Origin: Phytophthora colocasiae
Taxonomy: Eukaryota; Oomycota; Peronosporomycetes; Peronosporales; Peronosporaceae
Reading direction: 5' to 3'
Length of the DNA stretch: 64,000 nt
NCBI GenBank assembly: GCA_018806915.1
Contig: JAGKQI010000091.1
Span: 1,178,001-1,242,000, forward strand
The first letter of the stretch is position 1, and each line of letters opens with the position of its first letter. Below, piece after piece: positions 21,072-32,695 of the stretch. Both the position numbers and the translations under genes were made by a program. The notes below the pieces were generated by a model. That model saw nothing but the letters and a program-made list of their open reading frames with translations, had not been told where the DNA came from and did not search any database.

Positions 21072-22735
21072 CTAGTTTAACTGTTTCCCAGAGTCAGCCT
21101 CGTCACCCAGGAGTTTCTCCAGCAGGTGATCCGGCAGGTCCTTCAGTGTACCTTGACGGGCTAGTTTCTTGAGGTATTCCAGAGTCTTGATATCTTCGCA
21201 CGGTCTCCCAGAATGTACCTTTCCGCAAACCTCACACGGCGGTACTCGGCACATCCTGCTCGGGTGACCTTTCTCCTGACAACGGTCACAGATGATGTCT
21301 CGCCAACAGTTCTCTTCAGAGTGACCTGAGCGGCGACACTTCTCGCAGAACTTGTTCCAGTACTCGGTGTTATCACGTCGTGTCTGCTGGAAGTCTTGAC
21401 CTGATGATCCTCGTGGAGACTGGGGCGGCGGTCGCCACCCCATGCTGTCCATGACCCGGTAGACTTCGTTTGTCAGAGTCTGAGTCCAATCAGCACCACC
21501 AGGCGCCTGAGAGGCAGCTTGTACACCAGACGAAGATTCTACACCAGACATCTCGCGATCGTGTTCTGACGACGAGGCTCTGGCGTCCTTCTCTTGAGTT
21601 CTGGTATCCGCGTCGACATCGTCAGAGGTATCTGGGTCTGCTTCTCGGGCGACGTAAGTCTTCCCCATACGTTTTGGCTTAAACTGTCCGCGTGGGAGAT
21701 TGTCCGCTCGGAAGTCCCGATGTCTGGTGGTCGTAGTATCTTGATCAGCAGTTCGCCAGACATCTTCGTCCTGTTGCAGAGCATATTCCAAGTCCGAGAT
21801 ACTCCTGAACTTCCGGCCTTGTAACGCGATCTTCAGACGCTCGTCTTTCAGCTTGGTGATGTACCTCAGAACGTGTTTCTCCAGGCGTCTGGACGATTTT
21901 CTGAAGTCCACCTCAGCTTTTCCGGCGGCCGAGTTCAGGCGATAAAAGAAGTCTAACGGAGTCTCGGAACTCTTCATTTCCATCGTGAAATATCTCTCGG
22001 AGTATGATGACCGGGCCTTGCAATAGCGCCTGCGAAACTCCGATGATAATTCCTTCCAGTCACGGGAAACACTCTTCGGGAGTTGGTTAAACCAATCTCT
22101 GGCAGACACCGGGAGCTTCAGCTTGAGTTCCTGTATGCGGGTCTTGTTCGTCCACGCTCCCTGAGATGCCATGTTCACGAAGCGCTCCCACCAGTGAACA
22201 CGCTCCCGTAGTGTCGCTCGGGGATCAAATTCTCCGATAATACTGGAGTTTATGAAGGGCCTCATAGTCAGCAAAGTCGCTCCAGCTTGTCCCTGGGAAG
22301 CAGAAACCAGGTTTACAACCTCCGGAGGATCCAAGTCATCACACCACGAATTACTGGAGTCCGAGCTTGAGTCACTTGAGCTTCCACCCGGGTCTGGGTC
22401 ATTCCTGCGTCTTCCAGGCCATCGAGGAGCGTCCCGGCCATCTTCAGAGCGTCGTTCGCTTGATTCCGTTGTCCATCGCGCCTGGGAGTCGCTGGGCGCC
22501 TTCCTTCAGTCTTGACCTCGGTCAGGGGAGCCGCTTGAGCCGTCTGGGTCGTCGTAGCGGCCGCGGTGGCCGCGCCATGCCTTCCAGCCTTCGCGCGCTT
22601 GGTTTCGGTCGATCTCCGTAGGGGAAGAGGCGTATGGAAGGCCTCCGTCGTTTTAATGGGTGTAACCCCACCCCTAATGGCGACTCCTTCTGATCCCCTA
22701 ACCCCAGGTGCATCTCCCGTATCCCGACTGTTCAC
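21072..22735 (-). pseudogene. Gag with zinc knuckles
   Basis: The open frame for the conserved part runs from ~22505 to 21072 but has no ATG near its start. The segment 22735-22313 in another frame begins with Met and probably supplies the N-terminus, with a shift near 22380. The capsid-like retrotransposon gag domain covers residues ~25-185 (ERVHWWERFVNMA, WKELSSEFRRRYC, TPLDFFYRLN). Two CX2CX4HX4C zinc knuckles follow (CEKCRRSGHSEENC; CDRCQEKGHPSRMC), then a partial Cys-rich repeat. The protein would package element RNA. An acidic and serine run (SSSDSSSDSS) joins the N-terminus to the capsid part. Confidence 0.8.
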
Positions 22736-22766
22736 CAGAAGTCCGGTTGCCGGTTTAGGGTCAAGT

Positions 22767-25280
22767 TCACCGGAGATGACTTGAAGTTGCTACTTCAGGG
22801 GGGGCGACCCCTTGAACTTGGGACAATGTTGCACGAAGGTTCCTCAATTCTGCGGCCTGGAAACGCTGCATGTTCTGGGAACTTTCCCGCTCCCTGTCCT
22901 GCTCCGACTCCACGTGGTGCACCCGCTGTCGTAAGGTCTCCATTTGCGAAATCCAGTCACGTTTCAGCTCGTCTGCCCAACGCGCACGTTCGGCTTCGGC
23001 CTCGGCTTCCCGTTGTTTCCAGCGATCTGCAAACTCGGTCTCCAGACGCTGTCTGTCGGAAAACTGTTCACCAGAAACTTGTTCGTCGGACGCCTGTCTC
23101 TCAGACGATTTCGAATGGTACTTGAGCTTGGACTCTGACGCTTGACTCCGACGTTATTCCAAGTCATCCACGCGTCTCTGGGCTTCCAGTCTGGCGCTCT
23201 CAGACTCAAGTAGTCGGTCGGTAAGTGTCTGGATCTGCTGGCGCGTATCAAGTTCCCGTTGTTCACGTCGACGTTCACGTTCCATGGATTCCAGACGTTC
23301 TCTAGCCAGAAATTCTTTCTGCTCCTGTTCCATTCGACGCTGCCATTCCTGTTGCTGCCGCATAGCGTTCAATTCGATCTGCTCTGGACCTGATCTCTGG
23401 GAACTTCGTGTGTGGCTTGACGCAACAGAACTCAAGCGTCTGGAAGACGCTTTCTGGTGATCCTCGCTTTTCAGACTCTGGTGCCTGCTCTGGTGGCTTC
23501 TCCCACGACTCGAGACGGACGATGATGGAGCTTCTGGCGTCCGGTGAACAGAATCTCTGGTAGACAACTGTCTCTCGGACTTCACTTCTGGAAACTCCGG
23601 CTTCTCTTCCAACATCTCGAAGTCATCGGGCTCCGACTTCACCGGCATCAGCGTTCGTGTCACGTGGATCCCCATAGACTCTCCGGCGACCATTCCTCCG
23701 GCATCAGCACCTTGGGCAATCATCGCTAGACCTCCAACTGACACTGGCATATGCGAAGACGCCCCTCGACTCATAGACATCAGCGACGAGTCTGTGGAAC
23801 TTCCACGAGAGGTCTGGAGTCCCGACGAGTGGTCATCAGACGTACGCGAGGTCCCGATGACACTTGGCACAGGCGCGTCAGTCGTCAGAGAGCTACCTCG
23901 ATCTTCAGACATTGGCACGCCAGACTCCAAACGAGTGCTATCAGAGTGACTCTCGTATACCGGCAGCGAACTCAGCGATGGCGTCGACAGTGCAGATGGT
24001 GTCGACGAGACTTGCGGGCACGGGGGACCATGTTGCAGGCGCTTGGACTGCGGCGGTTCTCCACTGCTGGACCCGTCGGAACTATGTGTGACTCTGAGTC
24101 CGGTCACCCGGAGTCTCATGATCAACTGTCGTCCCTGTAGGTCAGCCTTCTCATCGCGTAATATACCATCAGCTTCGCCTTGACGTGCTTCGTTGCCTGC
24201 TTTTGTGTCTTCTGGGACTCGATTAACCTGTGACCTGGCGGTCACCGTGGCCCACTCAACCAGTTCCTCAGCAAGTCGGTTCTGAAGCTCCGTCGCCACA
24301 CTGCGCACTTGAGGTTCGAAGATAGCAGACGCTTGGGTCTGAGACCACCTCGGTAGCAAGTTCTGGAACGCAAATCCTGCTTCATACAGCATCGTCTGAA
24401 GGACAGCGACGCATTCAGGTGCCGTCAGAGTATTCATCGAGATTTCGACGTACGACAAGTCTTGGACTCGGCCAAAACTATGGCGCCTCAAGCAGAACTC
24501 CGATATCCACATGTCTTCGGGGAATACTGAAGAACATCGCCACTTGATATAGTCACCCGTCGCTGCCGCAGCCTTCTGAAAAACATTTGCGTCAGGCTTC
24601 GCTGTTCGCCAGGCGTATTCGACGTTCGGCGGAACAATTCTTCCAGCGTCCATGTCCCTCCAGCGGCGGAACTCACGGCGTACGTACTTCAGGGTACGTT
24701 CTCCATCCAGCGAATCGGCCCTCCCAGACTCATCAGACGGTGTCTTCAGAGAATCTTCGGACTTCATCAGCATGTCATCGGACATCGGAGTGTCTTCGGA
24801 CTTTGGGGTCTTCGAGACACATTCATCAACCAGTCCGGGTTCCGTCTTCACTTCCCCCACGGACTTCCCAGAAGCCGTCGACTCAGAACATAAGTCAATG
24901 ACCTCCGGGGACTCAACCACGTCGGCGCCTCCCTCAGACGCCTCATCACCACCCTCACGGGCAGTGGCCACCTCGTCACCAGAAGCTTCAGCTTCGGACG
25001 GACCTTCCTCAGAACCTTGTTCGCCAGACACATCGGGTGTCTCTTGGGCTTCAGGCTCCGCAGCAGGCTGGTCTTCGACCGCGGGTTCCGTGACGTTCAC
25101 CTCCTCGACTGCTTCCTTTTCACGTGCAGCCTTCCTCTTCTCGCGTGCCGCCTTCTGAACAGCATCCAAGTCGGGCTGTTCGTCAGGCGGAAGACCTTGA
25201 AGACGCTTCGACTGACGTGTCGCCACACCGCGACCACCGCGTCCCCGACGTCCTCCTCTTGTAGTTCCATGTGAAGCCAT
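22767..25280 (-). pseudogene. Extra ORF1 upstream of gag (one in-frame stop)
   Basis: The Met at 25280 (MASHGTTRGGRRGRGGRG) was chosen because an upstream Met lies inside the LTR. The frame is open for ~708 codons to a TAA at 23154-23156 and then stays open in frame for ~128 more codons to a TGA at 22767, so the original protein was probably ~836 residues. Features: an N-terminal RGG-type basic region, an acidic Glu/Ala/Ser region, a possibly globular middle (~225-380, Trp- and Phe-containing), a Ser-rich region, and a long C-terminal coiled coil (QQEWQRRMEQEQKEF and onward) that continues past the TAA. I do not recognise the family. Plant Ogre elements also carry an extra ORF before gag, but I cannot show homology. 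Confidence 0.65.
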
Positions 25281-25352
25281 CTTGAATATAGACGCTTGAC
25301 AGGAAACCCTCTTCTCAAACTCTCTTAGATCCGGTGATATCACGATACCAAG

Positions 25353-25370
25353 ATCCGGGCACGCGCACCA
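25353..25370 (-). other. Primer binding site
   Basis: Two bases inside the right LTR, the minus strand reads TGGTGCGCGTGCCCGGAT, the expected complement of a tRNA 3' end (CCA plus acceptor stem). The tRNA identity is not resolved. Confidence 0.65.
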
Positions 25371-25372
25371 GT

Positions 25373-27214
25373 TGTCGCGAAGTCGGTGCAACTTTTACCG
25401 CGGTGCAGGGGCATACAGTGAACCTGGAAGTGCGACTACTGATGTAATACCAGAGTCGCACAGCAAGGTGGGCGTGTGTTACCTTGTGATGTCCTCGTAG
25501 GTTCGTTGTCTTGGTAATGAGACCCTCGCCGGGGTCGTGAGAGTGTTGCTGAGAGTGAGAGTTCCTTGCGTAGACCGTCGGATGTCCTTATGGTCCTCAC
25601 AGGGGCGCTTGGGAGTCGAACGTTTTCCGGCGAACACTTGTGTACGCCGGAGATTTCTGGAGTCAAAAGAGAAATTAATACAATAGGAAGTCCTGTCTCT
25701 AGACTTCCGAGATAACCGCAATATAGAGTTCCGATATACAAATATGTAGCTGCTCTTATTCTTTCCTGGCCCTTGAGCAGTGGGCTAGTTCTCCAGGTCA
25801 ACTAGGGAAATGTTCACCAGACACCTGGTCTGTCTGGTATCCCTGTAACTTTCGCGCACCACCCTCTAATATATAGAGGGAAAATAAGCCAATACACTAT
25901 CAGTTATATAACAGTCTACCGAGCGTCTTGAGAGCGACTGTCTAGCTCCCAAAACCTGTCCAAACGTACAATATGAAATGGGCTACCGCTAGAGACAAAA
26001 CAAACGACCCAACTAGTAAATGGAATAGGTGGGTCCTCTCAGGTCTCTTCGTTACGCTGATCTCCACCTAAAGGGGCTTGATAGGTGAGAGATCACACAA
26101 CTCAAAGCTTTGTTGTGGCCTAATACTTACAAGAAGCAGAGACTTGTTCGTGACAAGGTAAATTGAACTCTGGCTATCTATCTCGTATCTCTCTGTCTTC
26201 TATCTTCCATATTCTCATATACACTTGGTCTCAGTATAACTCAGGAATCTTCACTTGGGTTCACTATGGTAGTCGGTACAGCGGATCTTGTTGAGTCGAC
26301 ACTTAATGATGTCATTACAGGGATGAGCAGGTTGCGTTTCACTTGATTGCGTGAGGTCGTGTTGGGTACACTTGGTTTCAGTATGGGGTGGACTTCAGAG
26401 TGTCAGAGTCTGGTATCCTGTTCATCAGGGTCTGGAATCATGTGCGTCGGAGACATGTTCATCGGAACCATGTACTCCGGAATCATGTACATCAGAGGTG
26501 TAATACCAGAGTCGTGACACTTGGGTCTGATCATCGGAGTCTTGTACGTCGGAGTCTGTTCATCGGAAACTGGCAATGTCTGGAATATTGCTTATATAAG
26601 CCGGACACATCAGACTTGTGTTACCAGAATCATGTTCGTCAGACTCATGTACGTCGGACTCCATGTACGTCGGACTCATGTACGTCAGACTTCATGGTGT
26701 GATATCAGAGTTTCCATGCATGATACCAGAAATCCATGAGTGTTTTCAGGGTGCGGAGCACGTATGCTACAACGCACGAAGTCCAATTGGGATATGCGCG
26801 GGGTGCGCTACGTCCGGTGCGCGATACTTGGTATCTTGTGGGTAAAATTGTATTCCTTGAACCATCATCGTCACACAGGACGGCAACGGGATGAGGTCTC
26901 TCAGAGATACATTCTTCTGAGAGACTTTCTGCCAACCTTTAGGCACTCATCGTCGGGGAAAGTCCGGTGATCAGACTGAGTGTTGTTGTCTCTCGGAGTT
27001 TTGTGCATTTTCCGAGGAACACTTCTGATCTTTTGGGCCCCTTTGCAGTACAGGTGAAGGTTAATATATATGTTTCTTCCACAGATCCATCATTGTCGCA
27101 CGGGACATAACCTCGTCCCACATCTTCCTTTCTCCCACAACCCAGTGTACATCCAATCACATCACAGCGTAACGTCCATATCCACTCGAAAAAATCGTAA
27201 TTAGCAACGTGTCA
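25373..27214 (-). repeat. Right LTR (5' LTR of the element)
   Basis: About 1842 bp, matching the left LTR from TGTCGCGAAG to ACGTGTCA. On the minus strand it starts TGACACG and ends CGCGACA. It contains the palindromic TATA-like site at 26590-26601 and the short 16-17 bp repeats at 26631-26698. Confidence 0.9.
26590..26601. promoter_or_regulatory. Palindromic TATA-like site in right LTR
   Basis: GCTTATATAAGC, identical to the left-LTR site at 10987-10998. On the minus strand it lies ~600 bp into the LTR, a plausible promoter position for the gag-pol transcript. Confidence 0.35.
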
Positions 27215-27218
27215 GTAC
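27215..27218. repeat. Target-site duplication GTAC (right)
   Basis: Copy of the GTAC at 9774-9777, directly after the right LTR. Confidence 0.85.
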
Positions 27219-28627
27219 GCTGAATCGTCACTGAACGTCACCGAATTTAAAACTGTGGGGGCACTGATTGGAGGTTGAGCAGCACTCATTGTCCGAAGTG
27301 CAGAGCGAATGAGGTCTGAGCCTTGAGATGCTGGCACTCCCATGGAGCTGTAACGAGAAGCCTTTGGAAGGAGCATCGTTGACATTCTTCTGCGTTGATC
27401 GGTCCAAGCAAGCGAAGATACTCTTAGCCTCATCCTATGACATAGACAGCATTAGTTCAGCTCTTGTACTGTAGTGTTTAACTCCGGAAGAACATACCGG
27501 AAAGAGGTAATGAAAGCCCAATAGCGCTTCCTGGATTGAGCGCGCAGCATCTCCTAGCGCGTCCTGCAGAATAGCAGGCATAACGGGCACAAACAGATCT
27601 GAGTGCCTAAAAGAGCACAGTTAACACCAATTGTGCTCGAAGAAGAAAGATGGCGGTACCTACTTGCTGAGGAAGCTCACGCTTCACTGTTGAAGCGTCA
27701 GCGTCAAGTAACACACTGCATTGCACCGCAGTACTTGATTTCGAGACTTGGCACACTCAATTAGCCTAGTCAAGCAGAAGAAGTTTAGACATAGAGAGCC
27801 AAGTAAACCAGACGTCGAGGACGTACTTTGGGATCGCGCGCACGTAGCCATTGCTTGTACTTTCGACGATGCTTTTGATACGTTGCCTTGAGCTAATTCC
27901 CCAAGAAGATTTCCGCGTGAGCGTTAAATTAGTCTCGGAGTATATTTGCCAGGGTCTGGATGGTCTGGCATGCTTCTCTTGACACGAAAGAGCGCGAGTC
28001 GTTCACTTGCTGGCACAATCTATCACGAATAGGGGACGTAGACTCTGGGACAGGAAAGGGAGTGTAGTTACGCTGTTCGAAGCCTTGCTGCATCTGCTCG
28101 CCAGCTTCTGGAGCACTTTCAGCCCGTTTGCACCCTTGCCCCAGTCGTTGTCCAGGTGAAACTTGTCATAGATCACGTCGAGTTGTATCTGGATTGAGAT
28201 ATCGTTTGCCCCAAAGGCAGCTACACACTGGGATCCGTTCGAATCGGTCTGTCAACGTCTTCATATGTGCAGCACGAATGTTCTTGTACTCTAGATCACT
28301 TTATACACAATTCAGTGAAGTCTCGTTAGTGCCAACGCACTCCACATCAGTCTCAAAATCTCTCGTGCCAGAAGGGCCAATATACGTGTAGAACTGTTCC
28401 AGGGCGGCAACAGTTACTGAAGAAGAAATCGCTTCTAAGGAAAGCCGAATTGTTCGACGAGATGGTTAGTCTGGCGTCTACCTACTGAAAGCTGCCCGTA
28501 CGCACTTGCAGTTTGAGAAACTTGCAATTGTAATCGTTGAGAACACATTTGCTCAGTAGTTTAATGATGTCTACCTCACGCAGCGCTGGAGTCGATGACA
28601 CGTCAATGGAACAGCAACTGGAGGCAT
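27215..28627 (-). pseudogene. CLASP-like TOG-domain gene, 5' part, interrupted and decayed
   Basis: A minus-strand gene from a probable ATG at 28627 (MPPVAVPL). At least four short introns fit: 28485-28435, 27826-27766, 27663-27607 and 27497-27435; each has a GTAxGT-like donor and TAG acceptor, and exon joins keep phase. A fifth probably ends near 28293. Joined exons read as a CLASP N-terminal TOG/HEAT domain: DVIYDKFHLDNDWGKG, SREACQTIQTLANIL, GYVRAIPKLIECAKSRNQV, then AARSIQEALLGFHYLFPDEA with SIFACLDRSTQKN. CLASP proteins bind tubulin and stabilise microtubules. Lesions: in-frame TAA at 27931-27929, TGA at 27686-27684 where family members have Trp, and frameshifts near 28590, 28215, 28095, 27900 and 27385. 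The retrotransposon then splits the last coding exon. Some lesions could be sequence errors, but two stops plus the insertion make a pseudogene likely. Confidence 0.7.
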
Positions 28628-29910
28628 GACACCTAGCCAACAAGGTATCGAGTCACAGCACTATATTATTAAGAAGACGTGCGCACCCAGCTCTCGGGCA
28701 TCAACTAGCGGGGTACTGGATGGAATTCTTCCGCGGAAATCGAAGCCTGACGGTGAAACTATGTGCCTACTAGTTGGTACACTTTATGCGAAGGCTCTGT
28801 TTCTCCTGAGATGATAGCGAAAGTTGTGGATCTATATTGGTGACGGAAACCACTACAAAAATGTCACTAGAGGGAGCGCGGAACCATCAACGGGTTGCAG
28901 TCGTATTCAACGTATCCAAGCACATTGGGGGAAGTGAAGGATTGTTTGGGGGGCGTTTGACAGAGAGCCGAAAATCCTCAATTTATTGAACGGGTGTCTT
29001 CCAAGTGGAGTACAGGCTACTGAGCTAGAAGTGGAGCTTCTCTCTCTACATAGAGTGCTGTTTAAGGCACATGAACTGCCTACAACTTTTGAACTCGTTC
29101 TGATATGGCCAGTGGAGAGTATCACTCACGTTCGAAGGCTCCTACACCGCACATGCAAATCTTCTGTACGGGTGTGCTCACACATACTGGCTACTCCTTG
29201 GCCTACTGGATATAGATTCGGTCATGGCCTCGGTACCAGTACGACGTACGCCGTACGCATGATGACCACGAGCCCGCCGACCTGCGTTAACTTAATAATC
29301 TCCCGAAGATGGCTTTTACGACGTAGATCAGCCGCTCCGTCTATTCCTACGACAACCAGAGCAACCGCTTCAGCGGAGTATGATAGAGGAACATTCCCTA
29401 AACGAGACCTCCCCTCAGCAAGACGGAGTCACACAGTCTTGCCGATGAAGTTACTTGTCTCCTCTTGTGTACAAATGGTCTGTGTGCTTCGGAGACGGCA
29501 CCCTACGCAACTATGAAGCCGAGGAATTACCCGTGCAGTGAACAGGGCGCATCAACTGCGCGTCCGAGTGACAAACTAGAATCAAATGAGATGATTACGT
29601 GCATGTAGTTCAAAGTACTGAACTGATTAGAGGCTAGATGTAGCTAGTGTCTCGGGCACCGTGAACTAGGGACCAGCTATCCTAATAATCTAGTCTGTAT
29701 TTCATAGACTAGCAGCGCACCAAACGCTACTATATCTAATAAAAGTGCTTATGAAAGTTCAAACTAATCATAAACTTGTCACATCCACGTGAAAGTTCAT
29801 CAAGTAAAAAGCTGTAACCAGGATCGCACATAATCCATTTTAGTATATCCAACTGTCCGAAATCGATCACAGTTTGCACAACCCTCCACAAATCCACCTC
29901 CGACACTTGA
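28628..29910. other. Low-coding interval between CLASP pseudogene and tRNA array
   Basis: About 1.3 kb of single-copy-looking sequence. No ORF has convincing protein features apart from the possible remnant at 29228-29403. No RNA gene or element end is seen. The left edge of the tRNA array begins abruptly at 29911. Confidence 0.5.
29228..29403 (-). pseudogene. Possible remnant of a SAM-dependent methyltransferase
   Basis: One minus-strand frame reads SYSAEAVALVVVGIDGAAD and then LREIIKLTQVGGLVVIMR. This resembles the strand-helix-strand of class I methyltransferases around the EI-x-R-x-x-KPGG motif. The frame closes after ~58 codons, and no SAM-binding glycine motif is visible nearby. The call is weak. 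Confidence 0.25.
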
Positions 29911-29932
29911 TAGACCACTCGGGCAAGATACC
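29911..29932 (-). pseudogene. Truncated tRNA-Leu at left array edge
   Basis: Only the 5' 22 nt of the tRNA (GGTATCTTGCCCGAGTGGTC region) remain; the sequence to the left is unrelated. Confidence 0.8.
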
Positions 29933-30032
29933 ACGCCAAACCTAACAAAAACACCTACCCCCGACGCACCCTTTTCTCGCCTTCCTTCCGATCGCGCTCT
30001 ACCACATCGCCACAGCCTCCTGCCTTCTCTTG

Positions 30033-30112
<80 letters not shown>

Positions 30113-30486
30113 TACAGTACGATACGACGCGCAGCGTATACTTATCACTCACCTCTTCAAGCTGCTGAGTTGCTGTCACGACAAGCAAAACGGACAAGCC
30201 GACTCTCTGCATACCGTATGTGCGCCACGCCCGTTATGCATGTACTCCCCGAACAAGCTTCTAGTGCGTGCATCCACAGCTGCTGCAGACCAAAACTTCC
30301 CGCCCGAATAGCATCCAGCATCCAGAGCGCCTGTATGAAATAAATTAGCGCCGGTAAAACGCAGCAACAACCTCCGCGAGCACACTCCTGCCACCAGCAA
30401 GACGTACACATGGACTCCTCGCCTCGCTTATCCACGCCACTCTTTCAACAAGAGAAGCAAGCACGTGTGGAGGACGCAGTTGCGAT

Positions 30487-30571
30487 GGTATCTGTGGGGT
30501 TTGAACCCACGCAGACTGTAACGTCTAGCGGATCTTAAGTCCGCCCCTTAGACCACTCCGGGCAAGATACC
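30487..30571 (-). tRNA. tRNA-Leu(UAA), copy 1
   Basis: Reads UUA codons. Acceptor GGTATCT pairs with AGATACC; the anticodon arm is GCGGA-CTTAAGA-TCCGC (anticodon TAA); a long variable arm (AGAC/GTCT stem) is typical of tRNA-Leu; the T-arm is GTGGG-TTCAAAC-CCCAC. A box (TTGCCCGGAGTGG) and B box (GGTTCAAACCC) are present. This copy has one extra G before GAGTGG and one G fewer before the anticodon stem. No T run lies directly downstream. Confidence 0.85.
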
Positions 30572-30670
30572 ACGCCAAACCTAAAAAAACACCTACCCCC
30601 GACGCACCCTTTTCTCGCCTTCCTTCCGATCGCGCTCTACCACATCGCCACAGCCTCCTGCCTTCTCTTG

Positions 30671-30798
<128 letters not shown>

Positions 30799-31172
30799 TA
30801 CAGTACGATACGACGCGCAGCGTATACTTATCACTCACCTCTTCAAGCTGCTGAGTTGCTGTCACGACAAGCAAAACGGACAAGCCGACTCTCTGCATAC
30901 CGTATGTGCGCCACGCCCGTTATGCATGTACTCCCCGAACAAGCTTCTAGTGCGTGCATCCACAGCTGCTGCAGACCAAAACTTCCCGCCCGAATAGCAT
31001 CCAGCATCCAGAGCGCCTGTATGAAATAAATTAGCGCCGGTAAAACGCAGCAACAACCTCCGCGAGCACACTCCTGCCACCAGCAAGACGTACACATGGA
31101 CTCCTCGCCTCGCTTATCCACGCCACTCTTTCAACAAGAGAAGCAAGCACGTGTGGAGGACGCAGTTGCGAT

Positions 31173-31257
31173 GGTATCTGTGGGGTTTGAACCCACGCAG
31201 ACTGTAACGTCTAGCGGATCTTAAGTCCGCCCCCTTAGACCACTCGGGCAAGATACC
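31173..31257 (-). tRNA. tRNA-Leu(UAA), copy 2
   Basis: Consensus 85-nt copy: 7-bp acceptor, CTTAAGA anticodon loop, long variable arm, intact T-arm. Confidence 0.9.
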
Positions 31258-31357
31258 ACGCCAAACCTAAAAAAAACACCTACCCCCGACGCACCCTTTT
31301 CTCGCCTTCCTTCCGATCGCGCTCTACCACATCGCCACAGCCTCCTGCCTTCTCTTG

Positions 31358-31419
<62 letters not shown>

Positions 31420-31793
31420 TACAGTACGATACGACGCGCAGCGTATACTTATCACTCACCTCTTCAAGCTGCTGAGTTGCTGTCACGACAAGCAAAACGG
31501 ACAAGCCGACTCTCTGCATACCGTATGTGCGCCACGCCCGTTATGCATGTACTCCCCGAACAAGCTTCTAGTGCGTGCATCCACAGCTGCTGCAGACCAA
31601 AACTTCCCGCCCGAATAGCATCCAGCATCCAGAGCGCCTGTATGAAATAAATTAGCGCCGGTAAAACGCAGCAACAACCTCCGCGAGCACACTCCTGCCA
31701 CCAGCAAGACGTACACATGGACTCCTCGCCTCGCTTATCCACGCCACTCTTTCAACAAGAGAAGCAAGCACGTGTGGAGGACGCAGTTGCGAT

Positions 31794-31878
31794 GGTATCT
31801 GTGGGGTTTGAACCCACGCAGACTGTAACGTCTAGCGGATCTTAAGTCCGCCCCTTAGACCACTCCGGGCAAGATACC
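31794..31878 (-). tRNA. tRNA-Leu(UAA), copy 3
   Basis: Same D-arm variant as copy 1 (extra G in CCCGGAG, one fewer G before the anticodon stem); otherwise consensus. Confidence 0.85.
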
Positions 31879-31976
31879 ACGCCAAACCTAACAAAACACC
31901 TACCCCGACGCACCCTTTTCTCGCCTTCCTTCCGATCGCGCTCTACCACATCGCCACAGCCTCCTGCCTTCTCTTG

Positions 31977-32026
<50 letters not shown>

Positions 32027-32399
32027 TACAGTACGATACGACGCGCAGCGTATACTTATCACTCACCTCTTCAAGCTGCTGAGTTGCTGTCACGACAAGC
32101 AAAACGGACAAGCCGACTCTCTGCATACCGTATGTGCGCCACGCCCGTTATGCATGTACTCCCCGAACAAGCTTCTAGTGCGTGCATCCACAGCTGCTGC
32201 AGACCAAAACTTCCCGCCCGAATAGCATCCAGCATCCAGAGCGCCTGTATGAAATAAATTAGCGCCGGTAAAACGCAGCAACAACCTCCGCGAGCACACT
32301 CCTGCCACCAGCAAGACGTACACATGGACTCCTCGCCTCGCTTACCACGCCACTCTTTCAACAAGAGAAGCAAGCACGTGTGGAGGACGCAGTTGCGAT

Positions 32400-32483
32400 G
32401 GTATCTGTGGGGTTTGAACCACGCAGACTGTAACGTCTAGCGGATCTTAAGTCCGCCCCCTTAGACCACTCGGGCAAGATACC
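32400..32483 (-). tRNA. tRNA-Leu(UAA), copy 4, T-stem deletion
   Basis: One G is missing from the 5' strand of the T-stem (GTGG instead of GTGGG). Acceptor, anticodon and B box are otherwise kept; possibly non-functional. Confidence 0.7.
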
Positions 32484-32587
32484 ACGCCAAACCTAACAAA
32501 AACACCTACCCCCCGACGCACCCATTTTCTCGCCTTCCTTCCGATCGCGCTCTACCACATCGCCACAGCCTCCCTGTCTTCTCTTGG

Positions 32588-32695
<108 letters not shown>

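Larger units (their letters stand above)
9778..27214 (-). mobile_element. 17.4 kb Ty3/Gypsy retrotransposon, dual RNase H, chromodomain, antisense ORF
   Basis: The element is bounded by two LTRs (9778-11635 and 25373-27214) with TG...CA ends and GTAC duplications on both sides. The coding strand is minus: the right LTR is the 5' LTR, the primer binding site is at 25353-25370 and the polypurine tract at 11636-11648. Order on the minus strand is ORF1, gag, protease, RT, Gypsy RNase H (catalytic residues replaced), a second RNase H, integrase, chromodomain. A converging plus-strand ORF occupies 11691-14961. Several in-frame stops and frameshifts show that this copy is defective. The LTRs look about 99% alike by eye, which suggests a fairly recent insertion. 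Confidence 0.9.

Noticed and set aside
28986..29516. A 176-codon plus-strand ORF between the CLASP pseudogene and the array
   Set aside because: Composition is not protein-like and no domain is visible; the opposite strand gives the only protein-like stretch.
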